Shown one piece after another: positions 1 to 7,236 of a DNA stretch of 64,000 nucleotides. The stretch lies in NCBI GenBank assembly GCA_018436705.1, contig JAHDLA010000011.1:1-64000 (forward strand), given 5' to 3'. The notes beneath the pieces are model-generated. The model was not told where the DNA came from. It did not search any database and worked only from the letters and a program-made list of their open reading frames with translations. Source of the DNA: Sedimentibacter sp. GTDB taxonomy: Bacteria > Bacillota > Clostridia > Tissierellales > Sedimentibacteraceae. Numbering within the stretch: the stretch's first letter is position 1; every line of letters begins with the position of its first letter. The position numbers and the translations under genes are program-made.

Positions 1-1476
1 ACCTGCCGCGAAGCCTTCTGTCTGTATATATGAAATTTCTTTTAATTTCAATGAAGCCTCCAGGCAAACAAAATAATCCATGCTTCTTCCGATATAGAAA
101 CAGTTTCTGCTGTCAACCAGGTATTTTTCAGCCAGTGCTTTGTAATTGTCCTTGTCGTCACACAGTGTTTCCATGGTGTATGCTATTTTGCTGAGTTCTT
201 TGAATACATCTATATTTATTTTGTTGTCAACCAATGCCGCAAGTATTGACAGTACGGCAATTTGAGCTGTATATGCCTTTGTTGATGCCACTGCTATTTC
301 CGGTCCTGCATATAATAAAAGAGTATTGTCTGCTTCTCTGGACAGTGTTGATCCCTTTACGTTTGTCACTGTAAGCGTTTTGAAGCCCATCTCTTTAACC
401 TTTACCAGCACTGCTCTGCAATCTGCAGTTTCTCCGCTTTGGGAAATAAACATAAACAGCGGCTTGTTGGATAAAAGCGGCATATTGTATATGAATTCGC
501 TGGCAATTATAACTTCCGTAGGTTTTCCGGCTATTTTTTCAAAAAACTGTTTACCTATAAGACCGGCATGGTAGCTTGTTCCGCAGGCAATAATGTACAG
601 TTTGTCGCATTCTCTAATATTTTCAATAATTTCCGGAGCAATATACATATTTCCGTTTTCATCTGCATATTGAGACATTATTTTTCTAATTACAAAAGGT
701 TGTTCTTCTATTTCCTTCATCATGTAATGAGGGTATGTTCCTTTTTCCGTATCAGATGCATCGATATCTGTTTTATATGGCTCTCTGTATACTCTATTTC
801 CGTAAATTGTGTATATTTCTATGTCATCCTTTGTAATTTTCAAAAATTCCTTATCTTCTATTTCATAGAACTGGTTTGTATAATTGATCATTGCCATTGC
901 GTCACTGCCGAGCATATTAAAGCCTTCTCCCTTACCTGCAAGCAAAGGTGTCTTATTTTTAGCAGCGTAAAGTGTGTTCATATCTTCCTTGTCAAGAATA
1001 GCAAGAGCATATGACCCATCCAATTCACTCATGGTATGTCTGATTGCCAAAGAGACATCTTCTCCGTCATTAACAAACTTTTCAATGAGCTGCACTATAA
1101 CTTCTGAATCTGTATCGCTTGTAAATTTAATTCCGTTTAAATACTTATGTCTAAGCTCATCCTCATTTTCAATTATACCGTTATGAACCAGTGTAAACCT
1201 TTTTGAGCTGCTTTGGTGAGGATGGGAATTAATTTTATTTGGCACACCGTGTGTCGCCCATCTGGTATGACCTATTCCAAGGTTTCCTGAAATACTGTCG
1301 TCAAAGCATTCTCTTAAATTGGATATTCTTCCTTTTTCCTTACATATATATACGTTATTGTTATATGCAATCGCTATACCTGCCGAATCGTAACCTCTGT
1401 ATTCCAGCTTTTCCAATCCGCCTAAAATAATTTCCTTAACATCTTCAAATCCTATATAACCAACTATTCCGCACAT
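1..1476 (-). CDS. glmS: Glucosamine--fructose-6-phosphate aminotransferase, 5' part (runs off the window)
   Basis: This enzyme makes glucosamine-6-phosphate from fructose-6-phosphate and glutamine, the first step towards UDP-GlcNAc and peptidoglycan. The reverse strand starts MCGIVGYIG, giving the N-terminal nucleophile Cys2 of the glutamine amidotransferase domain, and the last visible codons encode a TEGFAAG stretch like that of the sugar-isomerase (SIS) half. About 492 of roughly 608 codons are present; the C terminus lies outside the window. The start at 1476 has GGAG about seven bases upstream. The gene follows a glmS ribozyme on the same strand, which by itself supports the assignment and predicts feedback control by GlcN6P. 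Confidence 0.96.
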   Translation of the reverse strand, partial: MCGIVGYIGFEDVKEIILGGLEKLEYRGYDSAGIAIAYNNNVYICKEKGRISNLRECFDDSISGNLGIGHTRWATHGVPNKINSHPHQSSSKRFTLVHNGIIENEDELRHKYLNGIKFTSDTDSEVIVQLIEKFVNDGEDVSLAIRHTMSELDGSYALAILDKEDMNTLYAAKNKTPLLAGKGEGFNMLGSDAMAMINYTNQFYEIEDKEFLKITKDDIEIYTIYGNRVYREPYKTDIDASDTEKGTYPHYMMKEIEEQPFVIRKIMSQYADENGNMYIAPEIIENIRECDKLYIIACGTSYHAGLIGKQFFEKIAGKPTEVIIASEFIYNMPLLSNKPLFMFISQSGETADCRAVLVKVKEMGFKTLTVTNVKGSTLSREADNTLLLYAGPEIAVASTKAYTAQIAVLSILAALVDNKINIDVFKELSKIAYTMETLCDDKDNYKALAEKYLVDSRNCFYIGRSMDYFVCLEASLKLKEISYIQTEGFAAG

Positions 1477-1784
1477 AATATTCTCCATTCTTATATTATA
1501 ATATTTTCCGCCTGCTTTTTACAGGCATATAAATTTTACACAGGGTATTCCTGCATTTCTAATAAAGCAACGATATTAAATTAATATTCTTCAGGGCATA
1601 AAATCATAACCATTAGCATTGCATTTTTATTTTTAGCAATAATATAAAATATGCATAAAAACAAGAAGTTCTTGGGAAATAAGAACCGCAGCAAAATGGC
1701 ACAAAGCCTAAATACTATTAATAAAAAATTATTTTTCTAATTTGATTAAATTGGGAATTTTCAGGAAAGATAATATTATTTCAG
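1477..1784 (-). other. Long spacer between glmS ribozyme and glmS start codon
   Basis: There is no convincing gene here. In the glmS transcript two hairpins can form: GTTCTT/AAGAAC (1668-1686), followed by a T-rich run, and GCCTG/CAGGC (1510-1526) just before the ribosome-binding site. The short open frames in this stretch lack start signals. Confidence 0.5.
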
Positions 1785-1929
1785 TAATGGATATGTTGGC
1801 TAATGATTTTGTTTTGTCTCAACAGTCACCTGCCGGATTTGTAAAAACCATATCGATGAAGCCGCACCGCAGAGCATCCGCCGAATTTTCGATAACTCTG
1901 TCCTCGTCAACTAATTTAGTTCTGGCGCT
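1785..1929 (-). ncRNA. glmS self-cleaving ribozyme/riboswitch
   Basis: The reverse strand carries the glmS ribozyme core: the cleavage-site block A|GCGCCAGAACT with G+1 at 1928, the P2 hairpin AACTAAATTAGTT, then GACGAGGACAGAGTTATCGA and ATTCGGCGGATGCTCTGCGG. These match the conserved core of the Bacillus and Thermoanaerobacter ribozymes (known family). GATATG and CATATC near 1790-1850 can pair as P4, which sets the approximate 3' end. On binding glucosamine-6-phosphate this class cleaves its own 5' end and destabilises the glmS message. Oddly, about 310 nt separate the core from the glmS start codon. Confidence 0.93.
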
Positions 1930-2019
1930 ATAATACTTTTTTGTCCTGACTCCCTAAATACCTCCTTCTCTATTTATTAAATTATGAAAAAAAATAAAAA
2001 TAGTTACTTTACTTTTCAC

Positions 2020-2048
2020 ATTTTACCATAAAAACTGGAAAGCGTCTA
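2020..2048 (-). promoter_or_regulatory. Predicted sigma-A promoter of ribozyme-glmS
   Basis: On the reverse strand TAGACG (plus 2043-2048) is followed after 17 bp by TAAAAT (2020-2025), preceded by TGG, so it resembles an extended -10. Transcription would begin near 2013, about 85 nt before the ribozyme cleavage site. No better match lies between here and glmS. Confidence 0.6.
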
Positions 2049-2156
2049 CACTTTTTTATTTATTGCTGCATGAATCAATTTTTTCTTACCAATTCTCATC
2101 CTTTTGTTCAATTATTTGCCATGTATTATTAAAAAATCGCTGTTAATAATAATGTT

Positions 2157-2250
2157 AGAAAGTCATTCAAAAAGGCTTTCTTGAAATTTAATCTTGTAAA
2201 TTAAGATTGACCTGAACTTTACATAGTTATTCAGGTTGATTGGGCCCAAT
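2157..2250. repeat. Cluster of four consecutive inverted repeats upstream of the SASP gene
   Basis: Four perfect short inverted repeats follow one another: AGAAAG/CTTTCT (2157-2181), AATCTT/AAGATT (2190-2208), ACCTGAA/TTCAGGT (2210-2236) and the loop-less palindrome ATTGGGCCCAAT (2239-2250). The first may act as a weak terminator; the function of the array is unknown. It lies between divergent glmS and SASP transcription units. Confidence 0.6.
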
Positions 2251-2341
2251 AGTATAATTTACCAACGTAACATTATCTTACATGATTAAATTAGAAATCA
2301 AGGACAATACTAATAGTACATCTATGAAAGGAGAAAACAAA

Positions 2342-2581
2342 ATGGCATCAAACAATAACAGCGGAAGCAACAATATAGTTGTTCCTGAAGCAAAACAAGC
2401 TTTGAATCAAATGAAGACTGAAATAGCTAATGAATTGGGATTAACAAATTATGAGCAGGTTGACAAAGGTAATTTGACAGCTAGACAGAATGGATATGTT
2501 GGCGGTTACATGACAAAAAGATTAGTTGAAATGGCTCAGAGACAAATGAGCGGATCCAGCGGAACTGGCGGAATGAAATAA
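2342..2581 (+). CDS. Small acid-soluble spore protein, alpha/beta type
   Basis: Alpha/beta SASPs coat and protect DNA in the dormant spore and are degraded at germination by the GPR protease. The 79-residue product has the family layout: an N-terminal EAKQALNQMKTEIANELG block containing the GPR-site-like TEIA motif, and the C-terminal LTARQNGYVGGYMTKRLVEMA block. A longer frame opens at 2282, but AAAGGAG lies just upstream of the ATG at 2342, and the protein from there has the usual family length and start. It is monocistronic, ended by the hairpin at 2597-2629. A forespore sigma-G promoter is expected, but I could not place one with correct spacing. Confidence 0.96.
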   Translation: MASNNNSGSNNIVVPEAKQALNQMKTEIANELGLTNYEQVDKGNLTARQNGYVGGYMTKRLVEMAQRQMSGSSGTGGMK

Positions 2582-2596
2582 ACCAAGTTAAAATAT

Positions 2597-2629
2597 AAAA
2601 TGGTGAGCGGCTATGCTGCTCACCATTTT
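2597..2629. terminator. Bidirectional terminator between SASP and etfA
   Basis: A perfect 12-bp stem, AAAATGGTGAGC pairing with GCTCACCATTTT around a 9-nt loop, is flanked by T-rich or A-rich DNA on both sides. It can serve both the SASP gene (plus) and the bcd-etfB-etfA operon (minus). Confidence 0.9.
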
Positions 2630-2632
2630 GTT

Positions 2633-3664
2633 TTATTTGTTTTCGCTTACTCTTTCTTTTTTAAGTTCATCAATCAGCAAAGGAACTACCTTGAAAACAT
2701 CTCCTACTATTCCTACATCTGCAACATCAAATATAGGAGCCGTGTCATCCTTGTTTATTGCAATTATAAACTCGGATTCTTCCATACCTGCCAAGTGCTG
2801 TATTGCTCCGGAAATACCGCATGCTATATAAAGATTTGGTCTTACGGTTTTCCCTGTCTGACCTACTTGTCTGTCTTTTGGAACCCAGCCTGCATCAACA
2901 GCAGCTCTTGAAGCCGAAATTGTACCGCCTAACAGATTTGCCAGTTCCTCAAGCATCGGATAATTTTCCGGACCATGCATTCCTCTTCCGCCCGATACCA
3001 ATACTTTTGCATCTTCGATATTCATTCTCTGCTGAATTATCGGAATCACATCCAATATTTCGACATTTTTGCATTTTTTAGGTATGTCAATTTTGTATTC
3101 TTCTATGTTAACAGGATTCTGCTCTGAGAATTTAGCAGCCTTCATAACGCCAGGTCTTACAGTAGCCATTTGAGGTCTGTGATTCGGGCATGCAATTGTA
3201 GCCATAATATTGCCGCCGAATGCCGGTCTTGTCATCATCAGATTTAATTTATCAGCATCTGTGTCATCCTTTTCTATTGCTAAACCTGTACAATCAGCAG
3301 TCAAACCTGTGTGGACTCTGGCTGATACTCTCGGAGCCATGTCTCTTCCTATTGCTGTTGCTCCGAACAACACAACTTCGGGCTTTTTGTCCGTTATAAT
3401 TTTATTCAAAGCGTATACATACGGCTCTGTCATATATAAGTCCAAAAGCTCATCATCTGCATATATGCATGCATCTGCTCCGGCATAGCAAAGTTTTTTT
3501 GCTTCATCCTTCATATCTTTACCCAGCAATACTGCGGTTACGGTTGTGTTTAATTCTTTTGCAAGCTCCCTGCCCTTGCCTATAAGCTCAAAGGCAACTT
3601 TCTGTACTTTGCGGTCTCTTTGTTCTGCAAAAACAAATACACCTTTATATTCTGAAATATTCAT
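2633..3664 (-). CDS. etfA: Electron transfer flavoprotein, alpha subunit
   Basis: The 343-residue product is the FAD-binding alpha subunit of an electron transfer flavoprotein. The conserved C-terminal FAD domain is visible: SGGRGMHGPENY near residue 224, then QVGQTGKTVRPNLYIACG and the GIVGDVFKVVP tail. The neighbours are etfB (15-bp gap) and an acyl-CoA dehydrogenase, the order typical of clostridial Bcd-Etf complexes. In that family the complex bifurcates electrons from NADH to crotonyl-CoA and ferredoxin. Bifurcation here is inferred from context; I did not check the residues that tune the flavins. Confidence 0.95.
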   Translation of the reverse strand: MNISEYKGVFVFAEQRDRKVQKVAFELIGKGRELAKELNTTVTAVLLGKDMKDEAKKLCYAGADACIYADDELLDLYMTEPYVYALNKIITDKKPEVVLFGATAIGRDMAPRVSARVHTGLTADCTGLAIEKDDTDADKLNLMMTRPAFGGNIMATIACPNHRPQMATVRPGVMKAAKFSEQNPVNIEEYKIDIPKKCKNVEILDVIPIIQQRMNIEDAKVLVSGGRGMHGPENYPMLEELANLLGGTISASRAAVDAGWVPKDRQVGQTGKTVRPNLYIACGISGAIQHLAGMEESEFIIAINKDDTAPIFDVADVGIVGDVFKVVPLLIDELKKERVSENK

Positions 3665-3679
3665 TCGTCTGCCCTCCTA

Positions 3680-4462
3680 CTATAATATAAATTTCTCTTT
3701 TAATTTATCAACTATCAATTCAGCTGATTCCTGCGGTTCCAAGTTAAATACCTTACCTGCGGATTTTGCACCCTTGGTAAATGATTTTTTAACCTTCGTA
3801 GGAGAACCCTTAAGACCAATGTTATCTGTATCTACCTCTATATCTTTCAAATTCCAAACCGTTGGATTATTGGCTCTGAATGCGTCAAATATTCCTCCCG
3901 GAGTCATATATCTTGGTTTGTTCAATTCTGACAGTGCCGTAATCAATACAGGCATTTCAGCCTTAATTGTGTGGTATCTGTCTTCATACTGCCTTTTTAT
4001 AATTACATAATTGCCTTCTATTTTAATGTCTTCGACATAGCTTATATTAGCGAGACCAAGATGTTCAGCAATTTGCGGGCCTACTTGAGCTGTGTCTCCG
4101 TCTATTGCCTGTCTTCCTGTTATGATTAAATCATATTCCAAATTTTTAATTGCGGCTGCGATTGTGGATGATGTTGCCCATGTATCAGCTCCGCCAAATG
4201 CTCTGTCAGTTAATAGGATTGCTTCATCCGCACCCATTGCCAGTGCTTCTCGAAGTGCCAAATCTGCCTGCGGCGGCCCCATAGATAACACTGTTACATG
4301 CGCGCCTGTTTCATCTTTTAATCTCAATGCTGCCTCAAGCCCTGCCTTATCATCAGGATTTATTATGCTTGGAACACCTTCTCTTATTAATGTGCCCGTC
4401 TTTGGATCAAGTCTTACTTCTGTTGTGTCAGGCACTTGTTTTATGCATACTACTATATTCAT
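3680..4462 (-). CDS. etfB: Electron transfer flavoprotein, beta subunit
   Basis: The 260-residue product begins MNIVVCIKQVPDT, the standard EtfB opening, and contains the ETF-beta signature region (ADLALREALAMGADEAILL, then RQAIDGDTAQVGPQ near residues 118-131). It partners with EtfA to carry electrons to or from the adjacent acyl-CoA dehydrogenase. The gene lies 12 bp after bcd and 15 bp before etfA, so the three are surely co-transcribed. The length fits the bifurcating clostridial type, but bifurcation itself is an inference. Confidence 0.95.
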   Translation of the reverse strand: MNIVVCIKQVPDTTEVRLDPKTGTLIREGVPSIINPDDKAGLEAALRLKDETGAHVTVLSMGPPQADLALREALAMGADEAILLTDRAFGGADTWATSSTIAAAIKNLEYDLIITGRQAIDGDTAQVGPQIAEHLGLANISYVEDIKIEGNYVIIKRQYEDRYHTIKAEMPVLITALSELNKPRYMTPGGIFDAFRANNPTVWNLKDIEVDTDNIGLKGSPTKVKKSFTKGAKSAGKVFNLEPQESAELIVDKLKEKFIL

Positions 4463-4474
4463 TATTCTGCCTCC

Positions 4475-5614
4475 CTACTTCAACATATTTGCACTGATAA
4501 CCATCCTCTGAACCTCTGAAGTTCCTTCATAGATTTCTGTTATCTTTGCATCTCTCATCATTCTTTCAACAGGATAGTCTCTTGTGTATCCATATCCTCC
4601 ATGGAGCTGAACAGCCTTTGTTGTAACCTCCATTGCAGTTTCCGCAGCAAACAGCTTTGCCATTGCAGCATCTACGCTGTAAGGCTGACCTGCGTCCTTG
4701 CTGGCCGCTGCCCTGTAAACCAACAGTCTTGATGCATCCACTCTTGTTTGCATATCTGCCAGTTGAAATTGCGTATTCTGGAACTTGGAGATAGATCTTC
4801 CGAACTGTTTTCTTTCTTTCACATACTTAACAGTTTCATCTATAGCTCCCTGAGCAATTCCAAGCGCCTGAGAAGCTATTCCTATTCTTCCTCCGTCCAG
4901 AGTTTTCATTGCAATTTTAAAGCCCTGTCCTTCTTTCCCTAAAAGGTTTTCTTTTGGTACTATGCAGTCTTCAAAAATAAGCTCGCATGTAGCCGATCCT
5001 CTGATACCCATTTTTAACTCTTTTTTTCCTATTGAAAATCCTGGGAAGCCTTTTTCAACTATAAATGCTGAGATTCCTCTTGTACCCTTCGATTTATCAG
5101 TCATGGCCATAACTATATATACATCAGCATATGAACCGTTAGTTATAAATATTTTAGTTCCGTTCAAAATATAATTGTCACCGTCAAGAACAGCCTTAGT
5201 CTGCTGCCCTGCAGCATCTGTACCTGCTCCTGGCTCTGTAAGTCCGAATGCACCCAGCCATTCTCCAGACGCCAACTTAGTCAAATATTTCTTTTTTTGC
5301 TCTTCTGTACCGAATTCATAAATCGGAGATGCGCATAATGATGTATGCGCAGACAAAATAACACCTGTAGTCGCACAAACCTTTGATAATTCTTCAACTG
5401 CCATAACATACGTTAAATTATCGCAGCCCTGGCCGCCGTATTCTTTTGGAAACGGTATGCCCATAAAACCAAACTTATGCATTTTCTCAACAGTCTCGGC
5501 AGGAAATCTTTCTTCCTCATCAACTTCCTGGGCCAACGGTTCCACCTCAGTGACAGCAAATTCTCTGAACAGCTGCCTAGCCATTTCATGTTCCTTGCTT
5601 AATTGAAAATTCAT
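4475..5614 (-). CDS. bcd: Acyl-CoA dehydrogenase, short-chain (butyryl-CoA dehydrogenase)
   Basis: This flavoenzyme reduces crotonyl-CoA to butyryl-CoA with EtfAB in butyrate fermentation. The 379-residue protein shows family landmarks: [15 protein letters not shown] near residue 120, the [11 protein letters not shown] helix, [19 protein letters not shown], and YEGTSEVQR with the catalytic Glu near residue 363. The frame stays open up to 5656, but the ATG at 5614 ([10 protein letters not shown]) has AAGGAGTG upstream and is the usual family start. It is first in the bcd-etfB-etfA operon, behind a strong promoter with a Rex-like site. Substrate chain length is inferred from family and neighbours. 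Confidence 0.93.
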   Translation of the reverse strand: MNFQLSKEHEMARQLFREFAVTEVEPLAQEVDEEERFPAETVEKMHKFGFMGIPFPKEYGGQGCDNLTYVMAVEELSKVCATTGVILSAHTSLCASPIYEFGTEEQKKKYLTKLASGEWLGAFGLTEPGAGTDAAGQQTKAVLDGDNYILNGTKIFITNGSYADVYIVMAMTDKSKGTRGISAFIVEKGFPGFSIGKKELKMGIRGSATCELIFEDCIVPKENLLGKEGQGFKIAMKTLDGGRIGIASQALGIAQGAIDETVKYVKERKQFGRSISKFQNTQFQLADMQTRVDASRLLVYRAAASKDAGQPYSVDAAMAKLFAAETAMEVTTKAVQLHGGYGYTRDYPVERMMRDAKITEIYEGTSEVQRMVISANMLK

Positions 5615-5665
5615 GTCTTCACTCCTTAATTTTTTGTCTCTACCCTTTTTACCCAATTGTTAATA

Positions 5666-5711
5666 ATTTAACCGTTGATGCTATGAAAATTTATAGCATC
5701 AACGGTTAAAT
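5666..5711 (-). repeat. Perfect 19-bp stem-loop at the start of the bcd transcript
   Basis: Two 19-nt arms (5666-5684 and 5693-5711) are exact complements around an 8-nt loop; the core arm reads ACCGTTGATGCTAT. The upstream arm overlaps the bcd -10 box by two bases, so the predicted transcript starts inside the palindrome. It may act as a DNA operator, as a 5' mRNA-protecting hairpin, or both. Confidence 0.75.
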
Positions 5712-5738
5712 TATACTCCTTTGTTTATTAAATATCAA
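5710..5738 (-). promoter_or_regulatory. bcd-etfBA promoter with overlapping Rex-like operator
   Basis: The reverse strand reads TTGATA (5733-5738), 17 bp, TATAAT (5710-5715), a near-perfect vegetative promoter. The plus-strand segment TTGTTTATTAAATATCAA (5721-5738) matches the Rex consensus TTGTTAA-N4-TTAACAA at 11 of 14 defined positions and covers the -35 box and most of the spacer. Rex is a known NADH-sensing repressor of crt-bcd-etf genes in clostridia; its binding here is inferred. Confidence 0.75.
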
Positions 5739-5758
5739 GCACAATTTTTTCCAAACAA

Positions 5759-5784
5759 TGACAGAGACCAATTGGTCTCTGTCA
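5759..5784 (-). terminator. Palindromic terminator of crt
   Basis: TGACAGAGACCAA and TTGGTCTCTGTCA form a perfect 26-bp palindrome 28 bp past the crt stop codon. On the crt strand the following DNA is only moderately T-rich, so it may be a weak terminator or an mRNA end-protecting hairpin. Confidence 0.65.
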
Positions 5785-5812
5785 GATTAATGATACAGAT
5801 ATTATATTATAA

Positions 5813-6586
5813 CTATTTGAAATCAGGCTTTCTTTTCTCCATAAATGCAGCTATCCCTTCTCTCCGGTCATCCGAAGCAAAGCACAGACTGAAAATATTT
5901 GTTTCGTATGCTATTCCTGTTTCAATATCCGTTTCAACTCCCCTGTTTATGGATTCTTTTGCATATTTTACCGCAATTCCGGAATTTGACTTAATTTTAT
6001 TTGCCAGTTTATATGTTTCTTCCATCAAATTATCTTTTTCTGTCACTTTATTAACAAGACCTATTCTGTATGCTTCTTCAGCATCAATGTGTTCTCCGGA
6101 ATAAATCAGTTCTTTTGCTCTTCCCATTCCTACCATCCTGGAGAGTCTTTGAGTTCCTGAAAATCCGGGAATAATTCCCAATCCAACCTCAGGCTGCCCA
6201 AATTTTGCCTTTCGTGATGCAATTCTAATATCACATGCCATTGCAAGCTCGCAGCCTCCGCCCAAAGCATAGCCGTTAACCGCTGCAATTACAACTTTGC
6301 TTAGCATTTCAATTTTCCTGAACAATCTAGAACCGTCCTCTGAAAACTTTTTTGCCTGTGCAGGAGTCAATGTGCTCATGTATGCTATATCAGCTCCAGC
6401 AACAAATGACTTTCCTTCCCCAGTTATCACAATAACTCGAGTTTCATCATCCTCATTTAATTGGTTGAAAACATACTCAAGCTCTGCAAGCACTTCAGAA
6501 TTTAATGCATTCATTGTTTTAGGGCTGTTAATCCTTACTGTGCTTACACCTTCATTTTTTTCAATCAATAGATTTTCAAGCTTCAT
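5813..6586 (-). CDS. crt: Enoyl-CoA hydratase/crotonase
   Basis: The 257-residue crotonase-fold enzyme interconverts 3-hydroxybutyryl-CoA and crotonyl-CoA. Visible motifs are the oxyanion-hole segment SFVAGADIAYM near residue 60, the NGYALGGGCELAMACD block with one catalytic Glu, and FGQPEVGLGIIPGFSGTQRL with the other. AAGGAAGG precedes the ATG. It sits just upstream of bcd-etfBA but has its own promoter and terminator. The acetyl-CoA thiolase and 3-hydroxybutyryl-CoA dehydrogenase usual in such clusters are absent from the window. Confidence 0.92.
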   Translation of the reverse strand: MKLENLLIEKNEGVSTVRINSPKTMNALNSEVLAELEYVFNQLNEDDETRVIVITGEGKSFVAGADIAYMSTLTPAQAKKFSEDGSRLFRKIEMLSKVVIAAVNGYALGGGCELAMACDIRIASRKAKFGQPEVGLGIIPGFSGTQRLSRMVGMGRAKELIYSGEHIDAEEAYRIGLVNKVTEKDNLMEETYKLANKIKSNSGIAVKYAKESINRGVETDIETGIAYETNIFSLCFASDDRREGIAAFMEKRKPDFK

Positions 6587-6621
6587 AAATACCTTCCTTC
6601 TCTTAAATTTTTTGCACTTTA

Positions 6622-6649
6622 ATTATACCACTCATAAGTTCAATTTCCA
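6622..6649 (-). promoter_or_regulatory. Predicted crt promoter
   Basis: TGGAAA (plus 6644-6649) and a perfect TATAAT (6622-6627) are separated by 16 bp on the reverse strand, about 35 bp before the crt start codon. Confidence 0.6.
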
Positions 6650-6929
6650 TTAATTTTTATTAATTATCAGAAAAAAACTCTCGAACTGTTTCTGTTAACA
6701 GTACATAGGGACGATATAGACCGAATGAACTTATCCACTAATCACAGCAAGTTATTTTAGTTTGTCAAAAATTTCATAATAACTCCTCTCTTTAATTTTA
6801 AAATATCAAAGATTACATAATGTTTCAGAAAAAAGTGGCATGAACTATGTCACTTTTGTCATTGACATTTAGCCAAGCGCCATTGTTCTGTTTGGAATTT
6901 CCAAATATACTTAATATGAGGTGATGAAT
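6650..6929. other. Intergenic stretch at the left edge of the surface-protein island
   Basis: No complete gene is visible. A 15-bp palindrome TTTGGAATTTCCAAA (6891-6905) lies between a possible -35 TTGTTC (6883-6888) and -10 TATACT (6906-6911), close to the 101-aa gene. AAGTGGCATGAACTATGTCACTT (6835-6857) can form a hairpin. The 6700-6790 segment could be a worn transposon end, but I cannot place it. Confidence 0.4.
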
Positions 6930-7235
6930 ATGAAACTCATTCTTTGGATGAAAACGGGCTTTTTCAAGAAAACACCTTATAGTCTGGAAATATGGGAAAA
7001 CTACCTGCTTCTGATTCCCACTAAGGCAGAGGATGCGAAACAAATCATCCTCAAACAGGAGGGACTCCTCTCCGTCACGCTGACACAGCAAAAATATCCG
7101 GAGCTGGAAATTCTGGCTCAGGATGCAGTATATGTCGGAGTATTCGAGGAGGGCGTTGCCTTCGAGGAAGTTGCAAATTATTTAAAAGAGCATTTGAAAA
7201 CAAAAATCATCTGCGAATATAAAGGAGGAGAGTAA
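6930..7235 (+). CDS. Conserved-looking 101-aa protein of unknown function
   Basis: I do not recognise this protein. It begins MKLILWMKTGFF, has no signal peptide or membrane segment, and looks like a small alpha/beta domain (AEDAKQIILKQEGLLSV, then VAFEEVANYLKEHLK) with a charged C terminus. GAGGTG lies six bases before the ATG at 6930; in-frame GTG at 6921 and ATG at 6924 overlap that site and are unlikely starts. The stop codon is one base from the ATG of the giant SLH protein, so the two are translationally coupled. It may be a cytoplasmic partner or regulator of the surface protein (inference only). Confidence 0.75.
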   Translation: MKLILWMKTGFFKKTPYSLEIWENYLLLIPTKAEDAKQIILKQEGLLSVTLTQQKYPELEILAQDAVYVGVFEEGVAFEEVANYLKEHLKTKIICEYKGGE

Positions 7236-7236
7236 A

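Noticed and set aside
1742-1933. 63-codon plus-strand frame upstream of glmS
   Set aside because: It is the antisense of the glmS ribozyme, whose conserved core explains the sequence.
2251-2277. Sigma-G promoter for the SASP gene (GTATA and CATTATC)
   Set aside because: The two boxes are only 14 bp apart, too close for sigma-G.
2282-2341. N-terminal extension of the SASP by 20 codons
   Set aside because: The ribosome-binding site is inside the extension just before 2342, and the family never has such a leader.
6700-6790. Insertion-sequence remnant left of the surface-protein island
   Set aside because: No transposase fragment, clear terminal repeat or target duplication could be identified.
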